Shown here in pieces: positions 8,219 through 15,398 of a DNA stretch of 64,000 bases. Each line of letters opens with the position of its first letter. The first letter of the stretch is position 1. Where the stretch lies: assembly GCF_900090285.1 (NCBI RefSeq), contig NZ_LT607754.1:1426001-1490000 (forward strand), in the 5' to 3' direction. The DNA comes from Micromonospora inositola (GTDB lineage: Bacteria > Actinomycetota > Actinomycetes > Mycobacteriales > Micromonosporaceae). The notes under the pieces were generated by a model, which did no database searches, was not told where the DNA came from, and saw nothing but the letters and a program-made list of their open reading frames with translations. The position numbers were made by a program, and so were the translations under genes.

Positions 8219-8836
8219 GTGACGGTGGAGATCACTTCGCACGAGGAGCTGCGCGAGCTGCTGGGGACGCCGATGCCCCGGGCCGTCGCCAAGGAGCGGA
8301 CGGTGCTGCACGAGCGGGACCGGCAGTGGCTCGCCGCGTCGCCGTTCTGCCTGGTCGCCACGGCCGGCGCGGACGGCAGCTGCGACGTGTCGCCGAAGGG
8401 CGACCCGCCCGGCTTCACGCTGGTGCTCGACGAGACGACGATCGCGATCCCGGAGCGGCCGGGCAACCGCCGGGCGGACGGCTACCGCAACATCCTGGAC
8501 AACCCGCACGTCGGGCTGATCTACCTGATCCCCGGGCGCACCGACACGCTGCGGATCAACGGCCGGGCCCGGCTGGTCCGGGACGCGCCGTTCTTCGACG
8601 ACATGGTGGTCAAGGGGCACCGCCCGGTGCTGGCCGTGGTGGTGGAGATCGAGCAGATCTTCTACCACTGCGCGAAGGCGTTCCTCCGTTCCGAGCTGTG
8701 GCAGCCGGCGACCTGGCGGCCGGACGCGCTGCCGTCCCGGGCCCGGCTGATCAAGGAGGTGGAGGCCCCGGCGGAGAGCCTCGCCGACCTGGAGCGCCAC
8801 TACGGCCCGGACTACGCCGCGCACATCTACTCCTGA
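8219..8836 (+). CDS. Pyridoxamine 5'-phosphate oxidase family, FMN-binding protein (MSMEG_1061 type)
   Basis: This 205-residue protein has the split-barrel FMN-binding fold. The segment FCLVATAGADGSCDVSPKGD (about residues 44-63) is the typical opening of the MSMEG_1061/DR2398 subfamily, and IPERPGNRRADGYRNI follows at about residue 78. Such proteins are general flavin oxidoreductases with mostly unknown substrates. GGGAGG lies 7 bases before the GTG start. It is a single gene, divergent from the DUF2231 operon, and is followed by the palindrome that controls the ArsR-like gene. Confidence 0.88.
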   Translation: MTVEITSHEELRELLGTPMPRAVAKERTVLHERDRQWLAASPFCLVATAGADGSCDVSPKGDPPGFTLVLDETTIAIPERPGNRRADGYRNILDNPHVGLIYLIPGRTDTLRINGRARLVRDAPFFDDMVVKGHRPVLAVVVEIEQIFYHCAKAFLRSELWQPATWRPDALPSRARLIKEVEAPAESLADLERHYGPDYAAHIYS

Positions 8837-8877
8837 GCCAGCCGGTCCGACCGGGGTCGGAGGTCGCTCGCGACATT

Positions 8878-8909
8878 GCTAAAGACATCTTTATAAAGAT
8901 AGCTTTAGC
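8878..8909. promoter_or_regulatory. Operator palindrome and promoter of the ArsR-like gene
   Basis: A 32-bp near-perfect palindrome, GCTAAAG, then ATCTTTATAAAGAT, then CTTTAGC, with only two mismatched positions per arm, ends 2 bp before the ATG at 8912. TTGCTA at 8876 and TAGCTT at 8900, with an 18-bp spacer, would place the transcription start on the A of the ATG. So the mRNA is probably leaderless and the operator overlaps the whole promoter. An AT-rich island like this is striking in such GC-rich DNA. Autorepression by the downstream regulator is inferred. Confidence 0.75.
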
Positions 8910-8911
8910 GT

Positions 8912-9568
8912 ATGGCGCTCTCCCGGGTGAATCTCTCCGACCCCGTCACGCTGCGCGGCTACGCCCACCCGCTGCGGATGACCCTGATCGGGCTGCTTCG
9001 CCGGCAGGGCCCGATGACCGCGACCCGGGCCGCCGAGCTGCTCGGGGAGAGCGTGCCGAGCTGCTCGTTCCACCTGCGGCAGCTGGCCAAGTACGGGTTG
9101 GCCGAGCGGGTGCCCGGCGCGGACGGCCGGGAACGGCCCTGGCGGGCCACCGCCGCGGTGACCACCTGGGACGAGGGCGCCGAGGACCCGGAGATGCGGG
9201 CGGCCACCGACCAGCTCAGCGCCGTGCAGCTCGCCCGGTACGTCCGACGGGCCGAGGACTTCGTCGCCCGGCGCGCCCAGGAGCCGGCGTCCTGGCGCGC
9301 GGTCACCGGTTTCAGCGACGCGCTGCTGCACGTGACCCCCGCCGAGCTGGCCGAGCTGACCCGCCGGATGGACGCCCTTTTCGCCGAGTACGACGACCGC
9401 GTCACCGACCCGGCCGCCCGGCCCGCCGGCACCCGGCCGGTCGCGCTCTTCCAGATGCTCATGCCGATCGAGGACGGACCGCCGCCCGCCGCTCCCCCGG
9501 CAGCCGGCCTCGACCGACCCGGCGAGGACGGTCCGAGCCCGGACGACCGCGCCCAGGCCGATGACTGA
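8912..9568 (+). CDS. ArsR-like winged-helix transcriptional regulator
   Basis: This 218-residue protein has an N-terminal winged helix (about residues 10-85): HPLRMTLIGLLRRQGPMTAT, then a recognition helix around VPSCSFHLRQLAKYGL. The C-terminal half is an alpha-helical sensor region of unknown ligand and ends in a proline-rich tail. No metal-binding cysteine pair is present, so metal sensing is unlikely. No Shine-Dalgarno is seen and the mRNA is probably leaderless. The stop overlaps the start of the MFS pump by 8 bp, so regulator and pump form one operon. Control by drug-responsive derepression is a reasonable inference. Confidence 0.9.
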   Translation: MALSRVNLSDPVTLRGYAHPLRMTLIGLLRRQGPMTATRAAELLGESVPSCSFHLRQLAKYGLAERVPGADGRERPWRATAAVTTWDEGAEDPEMRAATDQLSAVQLARYVRRAEDFVARRAQEPASWRAVTGFSDALLHVTPAELAELTRRMDALFAEYDDRVTDPAARPAGTRPVALFQMLMPIEDGPPPAAPPAAGLDRPGEDGPSPDDRAQADD

Positions 9569-10862
9569 GCAACCGGCGGGCACCGCCACGCTCCCGCCGG
9601 CGCCACCCGTGCGGACGCGCCGCCCGGCACTGCCCCGCCTGCTGCGTGAGCGGGCGTTCCGGCGGTACTGGTCGGCGACCACGGTCTCCCTCTTCGGCGA
9701 CGAGGTCTCCACGCTCGCCCTACCGCTGCTCGCCGTCCTCGGCACCACGGCCGGGCCCGCCGAGATGGGCTACCTGACCGCCGCCGGGCTCGCCCCGAAC
9801 CTGCTCTTCCCGCTCCTGGTCGGCGCCTGGGTGGACCGGTACCCGCACAAGCGTCGGATCATGGTGCTCACCGACGTGGGCCGGGCGCTGCTGATGGCGA
9901 CCGTTCCGGTGGCGTACCTGCTCGGCGTGCTGGCCCTCACCCAGCTCTACGTCGTCGCCTTCGCGATCGGCACGCTGGCCGTCCTCTTCGAGGTGTCCCG
10001 CAGCACGCTGTTCGTGTCCCTGGTCGACCGCCAGGACTACGTCGAGGCCAACACGCTGCTCAACGGCAGCCGGGCGATGTCCACGGTGGCCGGCCCGGGT
10101 GCCGCCGGCGTCCTGGTGCAGGTGCTCAGCGCGCCGGTCGCGCTGGTCGCCGACGCCCTGTCGTACCTCGTCTCGGCGTACTTCCTGGGGCGGATCCGGC
10201 CGACGGAGCCGGCGCCCGCGCGCGGCGCCGGCCTCGGCATCGGCGAGGGGCTGCGGGTGCTGGTCCGCTCGCCGATGATGCGCGGGCTCCTGCTCGGGTC
10301 CACCACGGTCAACCTGTTCAACTTCATGTTCATCGCACTCTTCGTGCTGTACGCCACCCGCGAGCTGGGCATCACGCCCGGCGTGCTCGGCGCGGTGATC
10401 GGCGCGGGCGCGATCGGCGGGCTGATCGGCGCGGCGCTGACCGGGCGGCTGGCCCGCCGCTTCGGCGTCGGCCCGACGGTGGTGGCCAGCTACGTCCTCT
10501 TCCCCGCCCCGCTGCTGCTCGTCCCGCTGGCCGACGGACCCATGCCGCTGGTGCTGGGCATGCTGTTCGTCGCCGAGTTCCTGGCCGCCGCCGGGGTGAT
10601 GATGCTGGACATCGCCGGCGGCTCGGTGCAGACCGCGCTCACCCCGCCGCGGCTGCTCGCCCGGGTGTCGGGCGTCCGACGCACGGTCAACTACGGCATC
10701 CGGCCGATCGGCGCCCTGCTGGGCGGTGCGCTCGGCCAGGCCCTCGGCGTACGACCGGCGCTCTGGATCGCCACCGTCGGGGCCCTCGGCGGTCTGCTCT
10801 GGGTGGCCTTCTCCCCGGTCCGCGCGCTGCGTGAGCTGCCCGAGCCGGCGGCGGACGACTGA
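9561..10862 (+). CDS. MFS transporter (EntS-like, 12 TM)
   Basis: This 433-residue protein starts with a polar proline-rich leader, then RLLRERAFRRYWSATTVSLFGDEVS, the entry to TM1 typical of the EntS/MFS_3 group. The loop VGAWVDRYPHKRRIMV corresponds to motif A between TM2 and TM3. Twelve hydrophobic segments are visible. Its ATG sits inside the end of the ArsR-like gene, so translation is coupled. It is likely an exporter whose expression is set by that regulator; the substrate is unknown. Confidence 0.9.
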   Translation: MTEQPAGTATLPPAPPVRTRRPALPRLLRERAFRRYWSATTVSLFGDEVSTLALPLLAVLGTTAGPAEMGYLTAAGLAPNLLFPLLVGAWVDRYPHKRRIMVLTDVGRALLMATVPVAYLLGVLALTQLYVVAFAIGTLAVLFEVSRSTLFVSLVDRQDYVEANTLLNGSRAMSTVAGPGAAGVLVQVLSAPVALVADALSYLVSAYFLGRIRPTEPAPARGAGLGIGEGLRVLVRSPMMRGLLLGSTTVNLFNFMFIALFVLYATRELGITPGVLGAVIGAGAIGGLIGAALTGRLARRFGVGPTVVASYVLFPAPLLLVPLADGPMPLVLGMLFVAEFLAAAGVMMLDIAGGSVQTALTPPRLLARVSGVRRTVNYGIRPIGALLGGALGQALGVRPALWIATVGALGGLLWVAFSPVRALRELPEPAADD

Positions 10863-10960
10863 CGTTTGAGCGGTCGGCTGAGGGTACAGATCAAGGGACG
10901 GTCCACCGCGTCACGCGGCGCTGTACCCCCTGGACACGGGTCGAGGAAGGATGATGTTCG

Positions 10961-11590
10961 ATGCCCACGCAGAACAGCTCGGCGCGCGGCAGTGGTTCCA
11001 CCGCGACCAAGAACCCGCCGGGTAACCAGACCCCGAACACCCCCGACATCAACGAGAGCGAGATCGCCCGCCTCAAGGTCGACGAGCTGCGCAACCGGCT
11101 GCGCAACCGCGGCGTCACCGACACCGCCGACATGCACAAGGACGACCTGGTCAAGACCCTGATCAAGACCCTGCGCGACGGCCCCGGCAGGTCCGGCGGT
11201 TCGGGCCCGGCCGGTGGCGGCATCCGTACCGGCGAGCACAGCTCGAAGTCGATCAGATACTCGCAGGAGATCACCTCCGTCGACGACGAGCCGGAGCGCC
11301 CGGGGCGCAGCCTGGTCACCACCGACCACGAGGTGATCCGGCGGTGGGCCGAGGAGCGCAAGGGCGTACCGACCACGGTCGACGGCAGCGAGCACGACGG
11401 GCACGCCGGGGTGCTGCGCTTCGACTTCCCGGCCAACGGCCGGGAGGCGCGACTGCGCGAGATCAGCTGGGAGGAGTGGTTCCGCGCGTTCGACGAGCGC
11501 CGGCTCAACTTCATCTACCAGGAGGAACGCTCCGACGGGAAGCAGAGCAACTTCTTCCGGCTGGAGAGCCCGGACCGCGAGGACGGCTGA
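10961..11590 (+). CDS. Rho-N/SAP-like domain protein with conserved C-terminal module
   Basis: This 209-residue cytosolic protein has a low-complexity polar N-terminus. A helical Rho-N/SAP-like segment follows (about residues 36-72: ARLKVDELRNRLRNRGV, then HKDDLVKTLIKTL), of the kind that binds nucleic acid. After a glycine-rich linker comes a conserved module at about residues 116-205 containing RRWAEERKG, ISWEEWF and LNFIYQEE, which recurs in actinobacterial hypothetical proteins. I cannot assign a function. GAGGAAGG lies about 10 bases before the ATG. It is flanked downstream by two strong hairpins, so it is a single transcription unit. Confidence 0.75.
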   Translation: MPTQNSSARGSGSTATKNPPGNQTPNTPDINESEIARLKVDELRNRLRNRGVTDTADMHKDDLVKTLIKTLRDGPGRSGGSGPAGGGIRTGEHSSKSIRYSQEITSVDDEPERPGRSLVTTDHEVIRRWAEERKGVPTTVDGSEHDGHAGVLRFDFPANGREARLREISWEEWFRAFDERRLNFIYQEERSDGKQSNFFRLESPDREDG

Positions 11591-11595
11591 GCGTA

Positions 11596-11620
11596 CGCGG
11601 GGACGGCCACCGTCCCCGCG
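11596..11620 (+). terminator. Perfect 11-bp hairpin terminator
   Basis: CGCGGGGACGG and its exact complement are separated by a CCA loop, 5 bp after the stop of the Rho-N/SAP gene. There is no T-tract, which is common for actinobacterial terminators. Confidence 0.75.
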
Positions 11621-11625
11621 TCGGT

Positions 11626-11663
11626 CCGGAGGCCCAGGTCAGCGCGTTGACCTGGGCCTCCGG
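11626..11663. terminator. Perfect 16-bp hairpin, second terminator
   Basis: Arms of 16 bp (CCGGAGGCCCAGGTCA and its exact complement) flank a 6-base loop, starting 5 bp after the first hairpin. The inner core GGCCCAGGTCA also forms the hairpins beside the tRNA-Thr copies at 54308-54354 and 56971-57012, so it looks like a terminator type used repeatedly in this genome. Confidence 0.7.
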
Positions 11664-11735
11664 CAGGTCGTACCGGCGGTCCCGCCCGGCCATCGACCGC
11701 GATGTTTGGGCAGGTGAACCGGTGGATATCAGAAG

Positions 11736-11760
11736 CCTCCAGGTCGTTTCACACTGGAGG
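11736..11760 (+). promoter_or_regulatory. Hairpin that can mask the ribosome binding site of the DUF4190 gene
   Basis: CCTCCAG at 11736-11742 is the exact complement of CTGGAGG at 11754-11760. The latter contains the Shine-Dalgarno GGAGG, 5 bases before the ATG at 11766. Pairing would hide the ribosome binding site. Whether this is used for control is inference. Confidence 0.5.
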
Positions 11761-11765
11761 GTCCG

Positions 11766-12053
11766 ATGAGCCAGCCGTCGTATGCGGAGCATCCGCGGAG
11801 CAGCGCGGCCCCGGCGGTCCGCGGCACCAACGTCATGGCGATCCTGTCCCTGGTCTTCGCCTTCGTCTTCTCCCCGGTCGGCATCGTGCTCGGCCACATC
11901 GCCAAGAAGCAGATCCGGCGGACCGGGGAGCAGGGCAGCGGCCTGGCCACCGCCGGTCTGGTGCTGAGCTACATCTTCACGATCCTCGGCATCCTCAGTT
12001 TGATCGTCTTCGTGTTCATCGTCGCCGCCAACTCCGGCAGCACCGCCGCCTGA
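11766..12053 (+). CDS. DUF4190 small membrane protein
   Basis: This 95-residue protein has a polar N-terminus and two transmembrane helices (about residues 24-45 and 62-88) flanking the conserved GIVLGHIAKKQIRRTGEQG loop of DUF4190. The function of the family is unknown; members are common in Actinobacteria and lie in the cytoplasmic membrane. GGAGG is well placed before the ATG but sits in a possible hairpin. It is monocistronic by context. Confidence 0.88.
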   Translation: MSQPSYAEHPRSSAAPAVRGTNVMAILSLVFAFVFSPVGIVLGHIAKKQIRRTGEQGSGLATAGLVLSYIFTILGILSLIVFVFIVAANSGSTAA

Positions 12054-12178
12054 TCCACCTGGCCGATGGACGGGCTCGTCCCTAGTGCACCGGGTCCGGT
12101 TGAGCGCCTCTTCCGAGGGTAGGAGTTCTCGTAACGCGAGGAGAGACCCTCCTGACGACTCAACGACAAGGAGTGCCC

Positions 12179-12910
12179 ATGACCACGAAGGTCGAGAAGT
12201 CCATCGAAGTCAACGTTCCGGTCAGCACCGCCTACAACCAGTGGACCCAGTTCGAGGAGTTCCCCCGGTTCATGGGGGGCGTCCAGGAGGTACGCCAGCT
12301 CGACGACAAGCGGATGCACTGGGTCGCCGAGATCGCGGGCGTGAAGCGCGAGTGGGACGCCAAGGTCCTGGAGCAGGTCCCGGACCGCAAGGTGGCCTGG
12401 GCCGCCACCGAGGGCGCCACCAACGCCGGCGCCGTCTACTTCCAGCCGGTCGGCACCGACCGCACCCAGGTCCGGCTCTCCCTCGAGTACGAGCCCGAGG
12501 GGCTGGTCGAGAAGGCCGGCGACAAGCTGCACATCGTCGAGAAGCGGGCCGAGGCGGACCTGGAGAAGTTCAAGTCGTACATCGAGGGCCGGGGCACCGA
12601 GACCGGCGCCTGGCGGGGCACGATCGACGACGGTCGCAACCTCGGCACCCCCGGCGTGGAGCACGCCGCCTCGTCGCGGGGCGACGACGGCAAGGCCGGC
12701 GTCTCCGGCAAGGCCGTGGCGGCCGGCGCCGCCGTCGCGGGCGCGGCCGCGGCCGGCGCGGCGGCAGTGACCAAGCACCGGTCGAGCGACGACGGCACCA
12801 GCACGCCGGAGACCGAGACCGAGTACGTGGTGACCGACGTCCCGACGCCCCGGACGAGCACCTTCCCGGCCGATCCGGCCGATCCGGCCGACCCGCGCCG
12901 CAACCTCTGA
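12179..12910 (+). CDS. SRPBCC (polyketide cyclase/dehydrase-like) protein
   Basis: This 243-residue protein has a START/Bet v1-like fold in residues 1-145. It opens with VEKSIEVNVPVSTAYNQWTQFEEFP and contains the VAEIAGVKREWDAKVLE strand region typical of actinobacterial SRPBCC proteins. After that comes a long alanine/glycine-rich stretch (about residues 175-200) that could be a helix or linker, and a tail with repeated ADP triplets. It is presumably a hydrophobic-ligand binder. The ATG at 12179 has AAGGAG 5 bases upstream; the GTG two codons earlier overlaps that site and is rejected. Confidence 0.85.
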   Translation: MTTKVEKSIEVNVPVSTAYNQWTQFEEFPRFMGGVQEVRQLDDKRMHWVAEIAGVKREWDAKVLEQVPDRKVAWAATEGATNAGAVYFQPVGTDRTQVRLSLEYEPEGLVEKAGDKLHIVEKRAEADLEKFKSYIEGRGTETGAWRGTIDDGRNLGTPGVEHAASSRGDDGKAGVSGKAVAAGAAVAGAAAAGAAAVTKHRSSDDGTSTPETETEYVVTDVPTPRTSTFPADPADPADPRRNL

Positions 12911-12934
12911 CGCACGTCGTCTCCCTGCCGGAGT

Positions 12935-12974
12935 GAGCCCGGCGGGCCGGCCCGGAGCCGAGCCCGCCGGGCTC
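12935..12974 (+). terminator. Hairpin terminator after the SRPBCC gene
   Basis: The 13-bp arm GAGCCCGGCGGGC at 12935-12947 pairs exactly with 12962-12974. The 14-base middle can form a further small stem. It lies 24 bp after the stop, with no T-run. Confidence 0.75.
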
Positions 12975-13188
12975 GGTCCGCTGCGGTGAACGCCGCAGCT
13001 TGTTGCCGTCACCGGGCGGGATCGGTGACCAGGAGTGGCGACGACGCGGAAAGTTCCGACAGCGTCCCAGCCGGGAGCCTCGTCCTCGTCCTCGTCGTCC
13101 TCGTCCAGCTCAACACCGATCTCGGTCATGCGGCGCCTTCCCGTCCTCACCCGCGTCCACGATCGCCGACGATCCGTATTCTCCGATC

Positions 13189-13626
13189 ATGACCGACACG
13201 CCGCTACGTCCGCCGCTGGGCCGGGTGCCGCGCACGGTGATCACGGTGCTGCTGGTGATCGCCGTGATGATTCCCGCGCTGCTGATCCGCGATCTGATCG
13301 CGGCACGTACCGGTCTTGCTCCACTGGCGGATGCCGGCGCGGTCGTCGTCCCCATGGCGGTGCTGGCCTGGCTCGCGCCCAGGGTCTCCTACCGCCGACG
13401 CGATGCCCTGCTCTGGCCGGTCGGTGTCGGCGGGTACGTCTTCTTGGTGATCGCCTGGCGGCTGGCCTACCTGCCGTACCGGGACTGGCCGCCTCGTCCC
13501 GACGAGGCGGCGCACGCCCGTTGGCTCCCCGACCCCCGGTACGCCGGGCTGTGGCACCTGGCCGGCTTCACTCCGCGCCGTGGCTGGCGGGAGGCGCCTT
13601 CGACGCCTGCCGCGCCGCCTCGATGA
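13189..13626 (+). CDS. Hypothetical membrane protein
   Basis: This 145-residue protein has three predicted transmembrane helices: TVITVLLVIAVMIPALLI near residue 17, ADAGAVVVPMAVLAWLA near 47, and LLWPVGVGGYVFLVIAWRLA near 74. A soluble tail follows, containing DWPPRPDEAAHARWLPDPRY. I do not recognise the family. The ATG at 13189 is chosen because the upstream frame is unlike coding sequence. The last 59 bp overlap the end of the convergent OhrR-like gene, a rather long tail-to-tail overlap that leaves the true C-terminus slightly uncertain. Confidence 0.65.
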   Translation: MTDTPLRPPLGRVPRTVITVLLVIAVMIPALLIRDLIAARTGLAPLADAGAVVVPMAVLAWLAPRVSYRRRDALLWPVGVGGYVFLVIAWRLAYLPYRDWPPRPDEAAHARWLPDPRYAGLWHLAGFTPRRGWREAPSTPAAPPR

Positions 13627-14050
13627 CGTCGGTCAGCGTGGCGTGCAGGCGCTTGAGGTCCTCGATCGGCATGCCCAGGCGCTCGACGATGGCCGGGGGG
13701 ATGCGCTGGGCCTGACTTCGCAACGCCTGACCCTTGGGGGTGAGCGTCACGGCCAGGCTGCGCTCGTCGGCCGGATCGCGCTCGCGCCGGAGGTAGCCGA
13801 TCGCCTCCAGCCGCTTGAGCAACGGCGACAGGGTGCCCGGGTCGAGTTGCAGGAGACGGCTCAGCTCGCGTACGGAGAGCGGCGCGTGCTGCCAGAGGGC
13901 CAGCATCACCAGGTACTGCGGGTGGGTGAGTCCCATCGGTTCGAGCAGTGGGCGGTAGACGGCCACCACTCCACGGGCCGCGACGGAGAGGGCGAAACAG
14001 ACCTGCTGTTCCAGCGCCAGCGGATCATCGATGTCGCTCAGGTCACCCAT
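13568..14050 (-). CDS. OhrR-type MarR family regulator (organic peroxide sensor)
   Basis: This 160-residue winged-helix repressor carries the OhrR hallmark: LEQQVCFALSVAARG with the reactive cysteine at residue 18, and PLLEPMGLTHPQYLVMLALW. OhrR proteins bind DNA until the cysteine is oxidised by organic hydroperoxides. The wing segment RRERDPADERSLAVTLTPKG is intact. AGGGAGGGG precedes the ATG. No ohr peroxidase gene is adjacent. Instead a 74-residue helical protein is transcribed divergently from the shared operator at 14082-14119. Its regulon therefore probably includes that gene or lies elsewhere. Confidence 0.9.
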   Translation of the reverse strand: MGDLSDIDDPLALEQQVCFALSVAARGVVAVYRPLLEPMGLTHPQYLVMLALWQHAPLSVRELSRLLQLDPGTLSPLLKRLEAIGYLRRERDPADERSLAVTLTPKGQALRSQAQRIPPAIVERLGMPIEDLKRLHATLTDVIEAARQASKAPPASHGAE

Positions 14051-14081
14051 CCGATCGGCCCCTCCCTCTCGCTGTTACCGT

Positions 14082-14119
14082 ACCAATAGTTGGTGTACCA
14101 ATCGTTGGATTGCCAATGG
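14082..14119. promoter_or_regulatory. Operator with repeated CCAAT-TTGG palindromes
   Basis: ACCAATAGTTGGT (14082-14094) is a perfect palindrome. ACCAATCGTTGGA (14097-14109) is a near-copy 15 bp on, and CCAATGG (14113-14119) a partial third. They lie between the divergent OhrR-type gene and the small protein gene, where both promoters must be. Binding by the OhrR-type protein is inferred. Confidence 0.65.
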
Positions 14120-14134
14120 TGAGGGGTGGGACAC

Positions 14135-14359
14135 ATGGCGGAGGAGAGCAAGACTCCCGACGACCAGGGCAAGGGCGGCCGGATCCTGGACTGGGTCTAC
14201 CGGAACCTTGCCGGCCCCGCGACGGTCGACAACGCCGTCCACGGCGGCTCGCAGGAGGCACGGGAGCAGTGGAAGCGGGACCTGGAGAATCGTAAGCAGT
14301 GGAGCCGGGAGCAGCGCGAGCGCAAGCGCGCCGAGCGCGAGGCGCGCCGCGGCCGCTGA
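14135..14359 (+). CDS. Small highly charged helical protein
   Basis: This 74-residue protein begins MAEESKTPDDQGKGGR. It has a short hydrophobic patch (ILDWVYRNLAGPATV) and ends in a strongly basic, arginine-rich helix (about residues 45-74). No family is recognised. GAGGGG lies 8 bases before the ATG at 14135; a GTG 9 bases upstream is less likely. It is divergent from the OhrR-type regulator and shares its operator region, so it may be part of a peroxide response. That role is inference. Confidence 0.65.
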   Translation: MAEESKTPDDQGKGGRILDWVYRNLAGPATVDNAVHGGSQEAREQWKRDLENRKQWSREQRERKRAEREARRGR

Positions 14360-14410
14360 CCTCAGGTCCCCGGATTCCCGCTGGCCACCCTGCCGCCTCG
14401 CCGCGGATCG

Positions 14411-15295
14411 TCAGCCGTCGAGGACCGACAGGTCGAGCCTCCCCAGCCGCTCGGGGTCGGAGAGCACGTCGATGGCGACGATCTTCCCGGCGGCGACGGT
14501 GAAGCCCATGACCGAGACCGGCCGCCCCTGTACGACGACCACGACCCCGGCGGCGCCGTTGACCAGCGCCGGGCGCGCGAACGGGGAGAGCCGCCCGAAG
14601 GTGAGCGCCTGTCCGGCCACCGTGTGCGCGCCGGTGAGCACGACCGTCTGGCGGGCCCGCGTGAGCCCGCCGTCGGCCCGCAGCACCACGTCGGGGTGGA
14701 GCACCGCGACGAGCGCGTCGAAGTCGCCGTCGTGGGCGGCGGCGAAGAACGCGCTGACGACCTCCCGCTGACGGCTGGCGTCGGGGTCGGGCTCGGGGGC
14801 CTGCCCACGTACCCGGCGGCGGGCCCGGCTCGCCAACTGCCGGGCCGCGGTGGGGGTCCGCTCGATCATCGGGGCGATCTCCTCGAACGGCACGGCGAAC
14901 ATGTCATGCAGCACGAACGCGAGCCGTTCGGCCGGCGTCAGCGTCTCCAGCACCACCAGCAGCGCCAGCCCGACCGAGTCGGCGAGCACCGCCTCCCGCT
15001 CGGGGTCGGCGCCGGACTCCGGGCTGATGACCGGATCGGGCACCCGCACGTCGAGCGGCTCCTCCCGCCGGTGCGCCCGCGCCCGCAGCATGTTCAGGCA
15101 GACCCGGGCCACCACCGTGGTCAGCCACCCGCCGAGGTTCTCCACGTCACGGGTGTCGGCGCGGCTGACCCGCAGCCAGGCGTCCTGGACGGCGTCGTCC
15201 GCCTCGCTCACCGAACCGAGCATCCGGTACGCCACCGCCCGCAGCCGGCTCCGCTGCTCCTCGAACCGCTCGGTCAGAAATTCGCGCTCATCCAC
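14411..15295 (-). CDS. ECF41-type RNA polymerase sigma factor (SigJ-like)
   Basis: This 294-residue sigma factor has region 2 at about residues 5-75 (RMLGSVSEADDAVQDAWLR, then GGWLTTVVARVCLNMLR) and region 4 at about 110-165 (VLHDMFAVPFEEIAPMIERT). An extra SnoaL-like C-terminal domain follows from about 175 to the end. That tail defines the ECF41 group, where it replaces a separate anti-sigma factor. A DGG motif and a C-terminal SDPERLGRL, a variant of the group's NPDKL motif, are visible. The gene is divergent from a dehydrogenase, the usual arrangement, since ECF41 factors typically drive one neighbouring oxidoreductase or epimerase gene. Confidence 0.92.
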   Translation of the reverse strand: MDEREFLTERFEEQRSRLRAVAYRMLGSVSEADDAVQDAWLRVSRADTRDVENLGGWLTTVVARVCLNMLRARAHRREEPLDVRVPDPVISPESGADPEREAVLADSVGLALLVVLETLTPAERLAFVLHDMFAVPFEEIAPMIERTPTAARQLASRARRRVRGQAPEPDPDASRQREVVSAFFAAAHDGDFDALVAVLHPDVVLRADGGLTRARQTVVLTGAHTVAGQALTFGRLSPFARPALVNGAAGVVVVVQGRPVSVMGFTVAAGKIVAIDVLSDPERLGRLDLSVLDG

Positions 15296-15319
15296 CGGTC
15301 ACATCCCCTTCTCGCCGGG

Positions 15320-15326
15320 TGTCACA
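15320..15326 (+). promoter_or_regulatory. TGTCACA box, possible ECF41 -35 element
   Basis: TGTCACA lies 73 bp upstream of the dehydrogenase start and matches the -35 reported for ECF41 promoters. The expected CGTC -10 element is not visible 15-16 bp downstream, so the assignment is tentative. Confidence 0.35.
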
Positions 15327-15398
15327 GCGGTAGACCCACGAAACACAGCCGATGTGACCGGGAGATCGACTCCCGAACCGAACGAGTTTGGAGCAGCC

